Source of the DNA: JAPSGB01 sp963775185
GTDB lineage: Bacteria; Myxococcota_A; Polyangia; Polyangiales; Polyangiaceae
Direction of reading: 5' to 3'
Assembly (NCBI GenBank): GCA_963775185.1
Contig: CAVZIE010000033.1
Location: 248,001-312,000 of the forward strand
DNA: 64,000 nucleotides
The notes under the pieces were generated by a model, which saw only the letters and a list, made by a program, of their open reading frames with translations, searched no databases and was not told where the DNA came from. A program made the position numbers and the translations under genes. Shown here in pieces: positions 52,867 to 61,802 of the stretch; positions within the stretch are counted from its first letter, which is position 1, and the number at the start of each line of letters is the position of its first letter.

Positions 52867-53883
52867 TCAGATGCCAACGGCGCGGCGCACCGCGGCTACC
52901 ACGTCGGCGTCGCGGACGCCGTCGGCTTCGGCGCGGTAGCTCAAGACCAGACGATGGCGGAGCGCCGGCACGGCGAGCGCCCCGATGTCCTCCACGTCCG
53001 CGGCTGCCTCGCCACGGGCTGCCGCGCGCGCCTTGGCGGCGAGCACCAGCGCCTGGCTCCCGCGCGGGCCGGCGCCGAAGCGCACGTAGCGGTTCACGTC
53101 TTCCGGCGCGTCGCGCGCGCCGGGGCGTGACGCGCGCGCCAGGCGCACGGCCAGGTCCACCGCTTCGTCCGTCACCGGGATGCGCGGGATGAGGCCGCCG
53201 AGCTCGCGGATCTCCTCGACGCCCAGCACCGGCTCGATGCGCGCCTCGACGCCGGAGGTGGTGCGGCGCGCGATCTCGCGCTCCTCGCTCTCCGACGGGT
53301 ACTCGACGTGGATCTCGAGCAGGAAGCGATCGAGCTGCGCTTCGGGCAGCGGATACGTCCCCTCCTGCTCGATGGGGTTGCGCGTGGCGAACACCTGGAA
53401 CGGATTGGGCAGCGCGTGCGTGGAGCCGCCGACGGTGACGTGGCGCTCCTGCATCGCCTGCAGCAGCGCGGCCTGCGTCTTCGGCGGCGTGCGGTTGATC
53501 TCGTCGGCGAGGACGAGGTTCTTGAAGATCGGCCCCTGCATGAAGCGGATCTCGCGACGCACCGCGCCGCCGGCGTCGAGCTCGTTGAGCACGTCCGTGC
53601 CAGTGATGTCCGCGGGCAACAGGTCCGGCGTGAACTGCACGCGGCCGAAGGTGAGACCGAGCGCGCGCGCCACGCTCGACACGAGCAGCGTCTTGGCCAG
53701 CCCCGGCACGCCCACCAGGAGCGCGTGACCGCGGGCCAGCAGTGTGACGAGCATGGCGTCGACCACCTCGTCCTGGCCGACCACGACCTTCGCGACCTGC
53801 TCCTTCAGCTGCCGCGTGGCCACGGCGCAGCGCTCGAGCAGGTCGACGTCCCGGTTCGGCGTGTCGGTGAGGGCGGCGGTCAA
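52867..53883 (-). CDS. MoxR-family AAA+ ATPase
   Basis: About 338 residues from a TTG at 53883; a GTG at 53901 is also possible, and neither has a good ribosome site. Walker A GVPGLAKT (about 57-64), sensor/Walker B LVLADEINRTPPKTQ (about 119-133) and TRNPIEQEGTYPLPEAQLDRF-type second region are intact. MoxR ATPases are chaperone-like and often serve von Willebrand-factor A proteins, but none is adjacent here. The gene is divergent from the small membrane protein at 54015; a palindromic repeat arm abuts its stop. Confidence 0.93.
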   Translation of the reverse strand: MTAALTDTPNRDVDLLERCAVATRQLKEQVAKVVVGQDEVVDAMLVTLLARGHALLVGVPGLAKTLLVSSVARALGLTFGRVQFTPDLLPADITGTDVLNELDAGGAVRREIRFMQGPIFKNLVLADEINRTPPKTQAALLQAMQERHVTVGGSTHALPNPFQVFATRNPIEQEGTYPLPEAQLDRFLLEIHVEYPSESEEREIARRTTSGVEARIEPVLGVEEIRELGGLIPRIPVTDEAVDLAVRLARASRPGARDAPEDVNRYVRFGAGPRGSQALVLAAKARAAARGEAAADVEDIGALAVPALRHRLVLSYRAEADGVRDADVVAAVRRAVGI

Positions 53884-54014
53884 GGGGCGGCAGCTTACCA
53901 CCCAGGAGATCGCGGCAACAAAGCCGACGTCCGGAAGCCCGGCCCGGCGGCCCGGGACGGCGCGGGCCCGCCCCGAGTTGCCGGCCCCGCGGCGGGCGTG
54001 TATCCGGACGGCCC

Positions 54015-54212
54015 ATGCTCGACGGGCCCACGCCAGCGCAGAGCGCCGCCCCCACGGCGCCACGCGTGATCGTCGAGCGCCCGCCGCCCGGTCTGGCCCG
54101 CGGCAAGTACGCGTGGCCGGCCTGGGGTATCGGCCTGTTCGGCGGCGCGGTGGTCCTCGCCGGACTGATATGGCTCGTGTGGCGCCTCTCGCGCCGATCC
54201 CGCCGCCGGTGA
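54015..54212 (+). CDS. Small single-pass membrane protein
   Basis: 65 residues. A Pro/Ala-rich start (about 1-28) is followed by one membrane helix (about 35-57, GIGLFGGAVVLAGLIWLVW) and an Arg-rich end (RLSRRSRRR), so the C-terminus faces the cytoplasm. Its stop overlaps the next start as GTGA, which supports it being translated. It probably partners the UPF0104 protein. No known family. Confidence 0.65.
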   Translation: MLDGPTPAQSAAPTAPRVIVERPPPGLARGKYAWPAWGIGLFGGAVVLAGLIWLVWRLSRRSRRR

Positions 54213-55204
54213 AGAACTTCATCCGCCGCGTGATCCTCGTGATGCTGCTGGGCATCGCGCTCTACGGCGCGGCCGTCCTGTACACGGGCTATCACAAGAT
54301 CAGCGCCAGCCTCACGACGTTCCACTGGAGCGCGTTCGCCCTGGCGCTGCTCCTCGCGACGCTCAACTACGGGCTCCGCTTCCTCAAGTGGGAGTACTAC
54401 CTGGCGCGCCTCGAGATACGCGGCGTCGGCAAGCTCGACAGCCTGCTGATCTTCCTGTCGGGCTTCGTGCTCACGGTCACGCCGGGCAAGGTGGGCGAGG
54501 TGTTCAAGAGCGCGGTGCTCGCCGAGACGCACGGCGTCCCGGTGGCGCGCACCGCGCCCATCGTCATCGCCGACCGTCTCACCGACGTGATCGGCGTGGT
54601 CGTCCTGATCGTGTTCGGCAGCGCGGGATTTTCCGGCGGCTTGCCGTGGGCCGCCGCGGGCACCGCCGGCGTGCTCGTCGGCTTGCTGTTCATCCTGTGG
54701 GAGCCGCCGGCGCGCGCGTTGATCCGCGCCCTCGCCCGCGGCCCCAGGCGCCTCGCCGCGCTCGCGCCGCGACTGACCGAGGCGTACGAAAGCCTGCGCG
54801 TGCTCGCGAGCCCGGTCGCGCTGCTCTGGCCGAGCGTGCTCGCGATCGTCAGCTGGGGCTGCGAGGGCGTGGCGCTGTACGTGCTCCTGCGCGGCTTCGG
54901 CGCGCCGCCCCCGTTCGCGCTCACGATCTTCTTCTACGCGACTGCGACCCTCGCCGGCGCGATCATCCCGGTGCCCGGCGGCCTCGGCGTCACCGAAGCT
55001 ATGATCCAGCAGCAGCTGGTGCGCCTCGCGAACATCGCCCAGGGCGCGGCGACCTCCGCGATGATCCTGGTCCGCTTCGCGACACTGTGGTGGGCGGTCG
55101 TCGTCGGCTTCGCGGCGCTGGCGACCTTGCGCGTGCGCTACCCACGACTGCTCCGCGGTGGCGAGGTCGCCCCGGCCGTCGTGATCGAGACGAACAAGAG
55201 CTGA
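54209..55204 (+). CDS. UPF0104 / lysylphosphatidylglycerol synthase-type membrane protein
   Basis: 331 residues from the GTG at 54209, which overlaps the stop of the small membrane gene (GTGA); an ATG at 54170 in the same frame would overlap it by 43 bp. About eight to nine membrane helices. Landmarks of the family: YYLARLEIRG, LSGFVLTVTPGKVGEVFKS (about 79-97), and the C-terminal ATLAGAIIPVPGGLGVTEAM. This is the flippase-like domain of MprF without its synthase domain. In other bacteria such proteins flip or bind lipids or glycolipids. A complete palindromic repeat starts just after the stop. Confidence 0.88.
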   Translation: MKNFIRRVILVMLLGIALYGAAVLYTGYHKISASLTTFHWSAFALALLLATLNYGLRFLKWEYYLARLEIRGVGKLDSLLIFLSGFVLTVTPGKVGEVFKSAVLAETHGVPVARTAPIVIADRLTDVIGVVVLIVFGSAGFSGGLPWAAAGTAGVLVGLLFILWEPPARALIRALARGPRRLAALAPRLTEAYESLRVLASPVALLWPSVLAIVSWGCEGVALYVLLRGFGAPPPFALTIFFYATATLAGAIIPVPGGLGVTEAMIQQQLVRLANIAQGAATSAMILVRFATLWWAVVVGFAALATLRVRYPRLLRGGEVAPAVVIETNKS

Positions 55205-55206
55205 CA

Positions 55207-55282
55207 GGGGATGCCGGTCCGGCGCGGAACCCCGCGGCGTCGCCGAGCGGGCGCAAACCGGGGTTCCGAGCCGGACCGGCCC
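55207..55282. repeat. Complete palindromic repeat between UPF0104 and rluD ends
   Basis: Two 22-nt arms (55213-55234 and 55259-55280) are inverse copies with one mismatch, separated by 24 nt; the left arm begins GCCGGTCCGGCGCGGAACC. It fills almost the whole gap between the two convergent stop codons and could act as a two-way barrier. Confidence 0.85.
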
Positions 55283-55285
55283 CAA

Positions 55286-56260
55286 TCAGCAGAGGCTGCG
55301 CAGGCGGTCGAGCGCGCGCTGCATGTCGGGAGGCAGCGGCGACTCGAAGCGCAATACGCGCCCGGTGACGGGGTGCGTGAAGCCAAGCACCGCGGCGTGG
55401 AGCGCCTGACGTCCGAGCTCCGCCGCGACGGCGGCGAGCTCCGGGTCGCGCGGCACGCTGCCGTAGAGCGCGTCGGCGAGGATCGGCGTCTTCGTCTGCT
55501 CCGAGAGATGGACGCGGATCTGGTGCGTACGCCCCGTCTCGAGCCGGCACTCGACCAGCGCGGCACGGCCGCCGGCGAGCGTCTCGATCACGGCCACGTG
55601 GGTGGTCGCGTCGCGCCCCTCTCGCGTCTTCGACGTGAAGCGCAGGCGGGAGCGCGGGTGACGCGCGTGCAGCGTGCGGATCGCACCCGGCGCGGGGACG
55701 CCGCTGGTGATGGCGCGATACGCGCGCTCGACGCTGTGTGCGGCGAGCTGCGCCTTCAACCCCTCGCGCGTCGCGTCGTCCTTCGCGACGACCAGCACGC
55801 CGCTCGTGTCCTTGTCCAGGCGATGCACGACGCCGGGCCGCATCGGCCCTTCGCGGTCGCGCGGATCCGACGGCGGGCGCGCGAAGCCGGGTCGCGCGAG
55901 CAAGCCGTTGACCAAGGTCCCGCGTGCGTGCCCGCGCGCCGGATGCACCACCAGCCCCGCGGGCTTGTCGACCACGACCAGGTGCTCGTCTTCAAACAGC
56001 GCCACGAGCTCGATGGACGCATCGGGCTCCGCGCGACTCGGCGGCGGAGGACCGGGCTCGACCTCGATCACTTCGCCGGGCGCCACGCTTTCGCTCGCCC
56101 GACGTGCCGCGCCACCCACGCGGACACGCCCCTGCTCGATCCAGCGCTGGATCGTGGAGCGCGACGTACCCGGCATGAGGCGGGCCAGCGTCTTGTCGAG
56201 ACGTTCGCTTCTCGCGCCGGCCGCGACGGTGAAGCGCAGGCTGCCGGGCTCGGCTACCAG
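55286..56260 (-). CDS. rluD: 23S rRNA pseudouridine synthase, RluD type
   Basis: About 320 residues. There is no ATG, GTG or TTG between the stop of the upstream gene and the S4 domain, and the frame above it is shadow sequence; a CTG at 56260 (overlapping the stop of the previous gene) or 56239 must be the start. S4 domain about 20-70 (RLDKTLARLMPGTSRSTIQRWI), then the catalytic motif HRLDKDTSGVLVV (Asp about 155), ARHPRSRLRF and CRLETGRTHQIRVHL. RluD modifies helix 69 of 23S rRNA. It is converged upon by the UPF0104 gene with a palindromic repeat between. Confidence 0.92.
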   Translation of the reverse strand: MVAEPGSLRFTVAAGARSERLDKTLARLMPGTSRSTIQRWIEQGRVRVGGAARRASESVAPGEVIEVEPGPPPPSRAEPDASIELVALFEDEHLVVVDKPAGLVVHPARGHARGTLVNGLLARPGFARPPSDPRDREGPMRPGVVHRLDKDTSGVLVVAKDDATREGLKAQLAAHSVERAYRAITSGVPAPGAIRTLHARHPRSRLRFTSKTREGRDATTHVAVIETLAGGRAALVECRLETGRTHQIRVHLSEQTKTPILADALYGSVPRDPELAAVAAELGRQALHAAVLGFTHPVTGRVLRFESPLPPDMQRALDRLRSLC

Positions 56261-56517
56261 ATGCGGCTCTTGATGTGGCCCTTCGACTTCACCAGGATGT
56301 CGACCAGGGCCCGATCGTAGAAGTTTCGCTGATAGAGGTCGGGCGAGACGCGACTCTTGTACAACGCGCGCCCCTCCTCGACTTCCTCGCGGAGCTCCTT
56401 GAACAGCGTGTCGTTCTCGATGCCGCGGATGATCTTCTCCTCGTTGTAGAGGGACAGATCGCTGGCGATCGCGCGGGCCAGACGGCGGGCGGCCTCCTCG
56501 GTCTCGATGAGCGGCAT
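56254..56517 (-). CDS. Small conserved hypothetical protein
   Basis: 87 residues from the ATG at 56517. Highly charged, helical (ETEEAARRLARAIASDLSLY, NEEKIIRGIENDTLFKELRE), no signal or membrane segment, ending VDILVKSKGHIKSRIW. Small proteins of this type recur near rluD in delta-lineage genomes, which I state from general memory of the pattern, not from a search. The last bases (CTGGTAG) contain the proposed CTG start of rluD. Function unknown. Confidence 0.65.
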   Translation of the reverse strand: MPLIETEEAARRLARAIASDLSLYNEEKIIRGIENDTLFKELREEVEEGRALYKSRVSPDLYQRNFYDRALVDILVKSKGHIKSRIW

Positions 56518-56540
56518 GGCCCGGATTATCGCCCGACGCG

Positions 56541-57917
56541 TCACGCCGTGTCAAAACCTCGCACGGCCGCTCCGGCCAGCGCCGGCAGCAGGGCGAAGCA
56601 CACCAGCGAATAGCGTCCGGCACCGAAGAACACGGCGTGGGTGAGCGCCGTCAGCGCGAGTGCCCCGCCGGCCAGGAGCGCCGGCGGGTGCCGCACCAGG
56701 CGGCGGCCCAGCAGTGCGGCCACGAGCACGACGCCGAGATAGCCGACCCACGCCGGGCGCAGCAGCAGGAACAGGCCGGTGGCAGCGGCCACGCCGGCAC
56801 GCAGGCGACGGCGCGGGCCGGCGGCAGTCGCGGCGGCCACGAGCGCGAGCAGCGCACTCAGCCGTTCCCACAGCGTCTCGACGACCCCGAGGATCAGCTT
56901 GTCCCGGTCGTCGAACGCGGCGGCGTTCGACGCGTGCAGGTACCAGCCCGGGGCCCCGGAGTAGTCGAAGGTCGCGCCGAGCTTGGCCGGGACCAGCGCA
57001 AGGAAGCGCCCGGGCTCGCGCGCGATCGCCGACAGCGCGGCGCGTCCGAAGCACAGATCCTTGTCCGCCTCGCCGAACACGTCGCGGCATCGCTCGGGTA
57101 CGCCGAGCCGGTCGAGCGCCACCCACGACCCGGTCGCCCCCGGCGCCGCGCCGATGAACAGGTTCCACCCGCCGTTCGCGCTGACCAGCACGCATCGGCC
57201 CATCCGCTCGCAGTTGCGCACGGTCCACGGCAGGCACACCGCCGTCGCCAGCGCGCCGACCGCGATCGCACCGAGGAGCCGGCGCCTCGCGGCGTATGCA
57301 CCGAACAGCGGCGCAAGCAGCAGCGTCTGCGGGCGCACCAGCGTCGCGACACCGAGCAGCAGCCCGAGCCCGGCGAGCCACGCGATCCGGCTCCGGCCGG
57401 CGCTCTCCGCCGCCCGCACCGCCAGCCACGCGGCGATAGCGATCAGCGCAGCGACGATGCCCTCCGTCATCAGCGCGGGCGTGTACATGACGAGCCCTGG
57501 ATGCAACGCCACCAGCAGCGCCGCGAGGAGCGCGCCGGGCCGCGCCGCGACCGTGGCCGCGACGCGATGCACGGCCGGCACCGCCAGCGCGCCGATCACC
57601 GCGTTCGCGCCCATCGCGATCGCCGGATGGGCGCCGGCGATCGCGTACAGGGCCCCGACGAACGCCGGATAGCCCACCGGATAGTGCGCGGCGTAGGTGA
57701 CCGCGCCGTCCGGCCACAACCACGTGTAGCCGTGCCCACCCGCGATGCGCCGAGCGATCACGTCGTAGAAGTGCGCGTCCGCGACCGGCGGGAAGCGCGG
57801 CGCCGCCCACAGCACCGCGATCGCGCGCGCCGCCAGACCGAGCGCGAACGCGGCGATCGCGTCGCCACGCGTCGGCCGCGCGTCCCGAACACGCTTCCAC
57901 CACGCCGCCGGCGTCAC
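56541..57917 (-). CDS. GT-C family membrane glycosyltransferase
   Basis: 458 residues from the GTG at 57917, which overlaps the maf stop (GTGA). About ten to twelve membrane helices, with the loop DAHFYDVIARRIAGG near residue 46 after the first helix, as in the dolichol- or undecaprenyl-phosphate-sugar transferases of the ArnT/PMT type. The periplasmic face loop holds the catalytic Asp (DAHFYD). These enzymes move a sugar from a polyprenyl carrier onto lipid, protein or polysaccharide. Which acceptor is unknown; no related transferase is adjacent. Confidence 0.85.
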   Translation of the reverse strand: MTPAAWWKRVRDARPTRGDAIAAFALGLAARAIAVLWAAPRFPPVADAHFYDVIARRIAGGHGYTWLWPDGAVTYAAHYPVGYPAFVGALYAIAGAHPAIAMGANAVIGALAVPAVHRVAATVAARPGALLAALLVALHPGLVMYTPALMTEGIVAALIAIAAWLAVRAAESAGRSRIAWLAGLGLLLGVATLVRPQTLLLAPLFGAYAARRRLLGAIAVGALATAVCLPWTVRNCERMGRCVLVSANGGWNLFIGAAPGATGSWVALDRLGVPERCRDVFGEADKDLCFGRAALSAIAREPGRFLALVPAKLGATFDYSGAPGWYLHASNAAAFDDRDKLILGVVETLWERLSALLALVAAATAAGPRRRLRAGVAAATGLFLLLRPAWVGYLGVVLVAALLGRRLVRHPPALLAGGALALTALTHAVFFGAGRYSLVCFALLPALAGAAVRGFDTA

Positions 57918-58525
57918 GGATAGCTCGCCAGGAGCCCGACGCGTCCCAGGTCCACGACCAGCTCGCACGCCGGCAGCCCGACGACGTTCGTGTACGAGCC
58001 CTCGACGCGCTCCACCAGGAACGCCCCGAGCCCCTGCACCGCGTACGCCCCCGCCTTGTCCAGCCCCTCGCCGCTCGCCGCGTAGCCCTGGATCTCGCGC
58101 GCCGACGCAGCGCGCATCACCACGCGCGACGTCACCGTCCGCGCCGTCGCCACCGCCGCCAGCTCCGGCGCGACGCTTACCGCGTAGCGCGTCTGCACCA
58201 CGTGCGCGCGCCCGACCAGGCGCTCGATCATGGCGGCCGCATCCGCCACGTCGCGCGGCTTCCCCAGGATCGCGCCGTCCACTACGACGATGGTGTCCGC
58301 GACCAAGACGCCCGCGCAGTGCTCGTCGCCGGTCTTCGCCGCGACCGCAGCGAGCTTCGCTTCCACGATTCGCTCGAGAAAGCGCGCCGGCTCCTCGCCC
58401 GGCGCGCTCGTCTCGTCGATGTCGGCCACCACCACCCGCGCCGGCAGGCGCAGCGTCTCGAGGATCTCGCGACGCCGGGGCGACCCCGAACCGAGGACCA
58501 GCGGAGAGCCCGCGCCGATGAGCAT
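57914..58525 (-). CDS. maf: Maf-like nucleotide pyrophosphatase
   Basis: 203 residues. The family start LVLGSGSPRRREILETL (about 9-25), VVVADIDET (about 31-39), VADTIVVVDGAILGKP and the C-terminal YAASGEGLDKAGAYAVQGLGAFLVERVEGSYTN-type block fit Maf/YhdE. It hydrolyses non-canonical or specific NTPs to the monophosphate. The overlap with the glycosyltransferase suggests co-transcription. The start ATG at 58525 is divergent from the exported protein at 58581, 55 bp away. Confidence 0.95.
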   Translation of the reverse strand: MLIGAGSPLVLGSGSPRRREILETLRLPARVVVADIDETSAPGEEPARFLERIVEAKLAAVAAKTGDEHCAGVLVADTIVVVDGAILGKPRDVADAAAMIERLVGRAHVVQTRYAVSVAPELAAVATARTVTSRVVMRAASAREIQGYAASGEGLDKAGAYAVQGLGAFLVERVEGSYTNVVGLPACELVVDLGRVGLLASYP

Positions 58526-58580
58526 CGGGGAAGACGCTTACCACGACGCCGGCGCGCGCGTGAGCTAGGGTGCGCGGCGC

Positions 58581-59663
58581 GTGCTTCGCAACAGCTCGAC
58601 CAGCTTGGCAGGATTGCCGGTCCGGCGCGGTATCGTCGTCGCCGCCGCGTGCCTGGCGCCGCTCCTCGGCGCGCCGCCCGCTCACGCCGACGAGTGCGCG
58701 CCGGCCGGCGGTGTGTCCCCCTGTGTCGACGCCGACGCGCTGTGGATGGCGCCGGACGCATCGCGCTTCTTCGCGGTCCCGTCCGCCCGGAGCGGCTCAC
58801 CGGGCACCTTCACATCCGGCTTCGCCGCGACCTTCCTCTCGCACCCGATCGTGCTTCGCGCCGCGTCGCCCGATCCCGGCGGACGCGACGTCGTCGTCGT
58901 CGACAAGCTGCTCGACGCGACAATCCTCGAGCGCTACGCCGCGAACCGACAGCTCGACCTCCAGGTCGCGCTGCCGCTCGCGCTCTACCAATCCGGGTCC
59001 GGCGTGGAGGGCGTCACGTCGCAATCCGCCGCGCCGCTCGCGCGCAACGCCGTGCGCGATCCACGCCTGGGCGCCGGCTGGGTGCTCCACGAGCGCAGTT
59101 GGGACGGCGGACGCCGCAGCGTCGCGGTGAAGGCACGCCTCGAGCTCGCGCTTCCGCTCGGCGATCGCCGCGCCCTCGCCGGCGAGCCGTCGCTGGTCGG
59201 CGCGCCGTCGATGGCCTTCGAAACGGGAGTGGGCCGCTTCCACGGCGGCGCGCTGCTCGGCGCGCGCCTCCGCGAAGCGACGTCCATCGCCGGTAGCCGC
59301 GTGGGCAACCAAGCGGTCGCGGCGGTCGGGACGAGCGTCGACATCCTGCCCCGCGGCCTGCTCTCCCTCGGCGTGGAAGCCTGGGTACTCCCTGTGCTCG
59401 TGTCACAGGATCACACGCTGCCCGACGGCACGCGAGTCACGAACGCGGTGCTCGCGCCGTCGGAGTGGCTCGCCGCGGTGAGATCGTCCCCGGGCGGCGA
59501 CGTCGTGCTCGAGCTCGGCGGCGGCAGCGCGCTCCCGCTATCCAGCGAGCATCGCGCGGCACCCGACGGCACCGAGAGCGACGAGCACTTCGCCGGCCTC
59601 GGCTCGCCCACGTACCGCTTCGTCTTCGCCGTCCGCTACGCGCCGCGCGCCCCGTCGGAGTGA
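58581..59663 (+). CDS. Exported protein, probable barrel-type
   Basis: 360 residues from a GTG. The signal peptide is unusual: LRNSSTSLAGLPVRRGIVVAAACLAPLLGAPPAHA, in which LPVRRGI is encoded by a copy of the palindromic repeat (58611-58638). The mature part (DECAPAGGVSPCVDADALW, with a short disulphide loop) leads to many alternating Gly/aromatic strands and ends YRFVFAVRYAPRAPSE, like transporter-type or OmpA-N-terminal-type barrels in myxobacteria. It converges with the polysaccharide export gene (4-bp gap). Function unknown. Confidence 0.7.
   Translation: MLRNSSTSLAGLPVRRGIVVAAACLAPLLGAPPAHADECAPAGGVSPCVDADALWMAPDASRFFAVPSARSGSPGTFTSGFAATFLSHPIVLRAASPDPGGRDVVVVDKLLDATILERYAANRQLDLQVALPLALYQSGSGVEGVTSQSAAPLARNAVRDPRLGAGWVLHERSWDGGRRSVAVKARLELALPLGDRRALAGEPSLVGAPSMAFETGVGRFHGGALLGARLREATSIAGSRVGNQAVAAVGTSVDILPRGLLSLGVEAWVLPVLVSQDHTLPDGTRVTNAVLAPSEWLAAVRSSPGGDVVLELGGGSALPLSSEHRAAPDGTESDEHFAGLGSPTYRFVFAVRYAPRAPSE
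58611..58638. repeat. Palindromic repeat arm inside the signal-peptide coding region
   Basis: GATTGCCGGTCCGGCGCGG then TATCGTCG matches the repeat arm with the GGTAT variant seen at 25494 and 38596. It falls in the first 20 codons of the exported protein and reads as LPVRRGI. Confidence 0.75.
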
Positions 59664-59667
59664 CGGA

Positions 59668-60276
59668 TCAGAAGATCCGCTCGTGCACGTAGATCTGGTC
59701 GCCGGCCTGCAGCGGCATGTCCGGCGAACGCCCCTCCGTGATCGCGTCGATACTCACGATCACGGTCTTCGAGCCGTTCTTCAGCTTGCGGGTGAGATTG
59801 ACGCGATCGTGGTTCGCGATCGAGTTGAGCCCACCGGAGAGCGAAATCGCCTGGATCAACGTCATCCCCGACGTGAACGGGAACGCGCCGGGCTTCGACA
59901 CCTGGCCCAGCACCGTGACCTTCTTGCTGTTGTACTCCTTGACGGAGATCATCACGCTGGGGTTCGTGAGGATCTTCAGCTCCACCAGCTTCTTCGTGAC
60001 CAGCTGCTGCAATTGCTGGGGCTCGAGCCCGAGCACCGTCTGCCGGTGGATGTACGGGAAGTCCACGCTCCCGTCGGACGCGACCTGGTAGTCCGTAGGC
60101 AAGTCCTTCTCGCCGACGATCTGCATCTGGAACACGTCGCCCGGTCCGAGCGACGTGCTCTCGACCGGCGCCGGCAACTCCACGTGCTGGTTCGTCGCCG
60201 CCGGCCCGCAGCCCGCGACGACCACGGCCAACGCCAGGACCAGGAGGCCGACACGCCGCGTCACGGACCTGGGCAT
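59668..60276 (-). CDS. OPX-type polysaccharide export lipoprotein (short form)
   Basis: 202 residues from the ATG at 60276. Lipobox VVAGCGPA (Cys about 24), a polysaccharide-export (Poly_export) domain (about 40-110, LGPGDVFQMQIVGEKDL to VDFPYIHR) and one SLBB domain (about 118-195, VTVLGQVSKPGAFPF, LSGGLNSIANHDRVNL). It ends right after the SLBB domain: the C-terminal amphipathic helix that forms the outer-membrane pore of E. coli Wza is absent. In Myxococcus, such short OPX proteins are known to work with a separate beta-barrel. A barrel gene follows upstream at 60366-61735, fitting that arrangement. Confidence 0.9.
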   Translation of the reverse strand: MPRSVTRRVGLLVLALAVVVAGCGPAATNQHVELPAPVESTSLGPGDVFQMQIVGEKDLPTDYQVASDGSVDFPYIHRQTVLGLEPQQLQQLVTKKLVELKILTNPSVMISVKEYNSKKVTVLGQVSKPGAFPFTSGMTLIQAISLSGGLNSIANHDRVNLTRKLKNGSKTVIVSIDAITEGRSPDMPLQAGDQIYVHERIF

Positions 60277-60365
60277 GACGCCGCAAAACCACACGTTCAA
60301 GCTCGCCAGAACAACGGTCTATGTAGCGTTCCAGCGACGCGCCATTCAAGCGAGCCGCGAACGTC

Positions 60366-61735
60366 TCACATGAACCAACGCGCGCCGAGGTAGGCCTCGA
60401 AGCGGGAGAACTTGAGGTTGTCCTGCTGCGTCCCGGCCGGATCGATGTTGATGCGCTGGTCGCCGAGCGCGGCGTTGTAGCGGAGCGTGGTGTTGATGCC
60501 GAACGTGTCGCTGAGGCGGTACTCGGCGAACAAGGTGGAGTCCACGCGATTCTGCGAGAACCCCGGCCGCAGCGCGGCGACCCCTGCTGCGAACACGCTC
60601 GCGGGGTAGGTGTTGTGCGAGATCCCAGCCTGGAGCGACAACAGCACCTGGCCGCCCAGGAAGTACGAGAAGGCCGCGTAGCCTCGATCCTGGGAGTAGT
60701 AGTCGCCCAGATAGCTGTTGTGGAAGTCGCGGATGTAGCCGACGGCGATGGACGAAAGCCCCACCGTGGCCTGGTCCGGCGCCAGCGTCGGCTGGGGCAG
60801 GATGAACCACTTGAGCTCGCCCTGGGCGATCACGCTGTCGAAGTCGCTGACCGTGCGCGTGCTGTTCTGGTAGAAGCTCGCGCCCCAGCCCGCCATGGCC
60901 AGCAGCGCGAAGTGGTTCGTCACCAGGCCGTTGATGCCCAGGCGCGCACGCACCGGCTGGCTGTCGTCCTGGGTCGTCTGGTTCGCGTAGTTGATGAAGC
61001 CCAAGCGAGGCGTCGTAGAGCAGCGCCGTGCGCGGCAGGAAGCGCCAGCGCCCGCGCGTCTTGATGTAGTGCTGGATGTTGTTGTTGCTCTTGAACACCG
61101 CGCGCTCGAAGTAGTTGTACCGGAGCTCGTAGCCGAGCCGCCAATCGAACAGCCCGCCGCCCGGCCGCCAGACGACACCGGCACCGAGCACGACCAGATC
61201 GCGGTCCCACGCCGCGTTGGTGTCCGCCGAGTTCGACGGCTCGATCATCCGCAGGTACTGGCCGTAGAGGTCGCCGCCCCAGGGGGCTTCCGGCAGGATG
61301 TCGAGGTTGAAATTACCGCCGACGTCGATGTGGTTCTGGTTCGATACCGAATCCTTGTCCTGCGAGTTCGCCGCCACCAGCGCGTTGAAGCCCGCCGAGA
61401 CACCAGCACGGAAGTTCAGCTTGGGCGGAGCCCCACCGCCTTCCTCTAGCCGGCGCTGTCTACTCAGCGTTGCCACCGAGAACGACGGCGTGAGCCGGAA
61501 GCGGTAGACCGGGATCACCTTCTCTCCGGGCGTCCCATCGCCCGCACGCTGGAAGTAGTTCGAGTCGTAGCCGACCTCGCCGGCGACGCCCGGGTGCAAG
61601 CTCGAGATCGCCGGCGCGGATGCCGATGCCCTCGCCATAGCGGCGATCCGCCAGCCACGGTTGCTGTTGGGCGGACGCCGTCAGCGAGACTGTCGCCAGC
61701 GCCAGAGACGTGGCGATAAGGACACGGATCTTCAT
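60366..61735 (-). pseudogene. Outer-membrane beta-barrel gene with two frameshifts (export partner)
   Basis: Start ATG at 61735 with a signal peptide (IRVLIATSLALATVSLTASAQ). The protein then runs in three frames: to about 61610 in the first, to about 61010 in the second (LHPGVAGEVGYDSNYFQ ... LLYDASLG), and to 60366 in the third (FINYANQTTQDDSQ ... FEAYLGARWFM). Each change is explained by one extra base in a short run (TT, GGG). Corrected, it is about 450 residues of alternating strands ending in Phe-Met, typical of a 16-18-strand barrel. With the OPX protein it resembles the Wzp-type barrel that pairs with short Wza proteins. Frameshift reality is uncertain. Confidence 0.75.
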
Positions 61736-61802
61736 GGGTGAGTCACACCTGCCCGACGACCCGGGCAGGAAGGTCGGTCATCGCCGAGGCGACACCGGTT
61801 CG

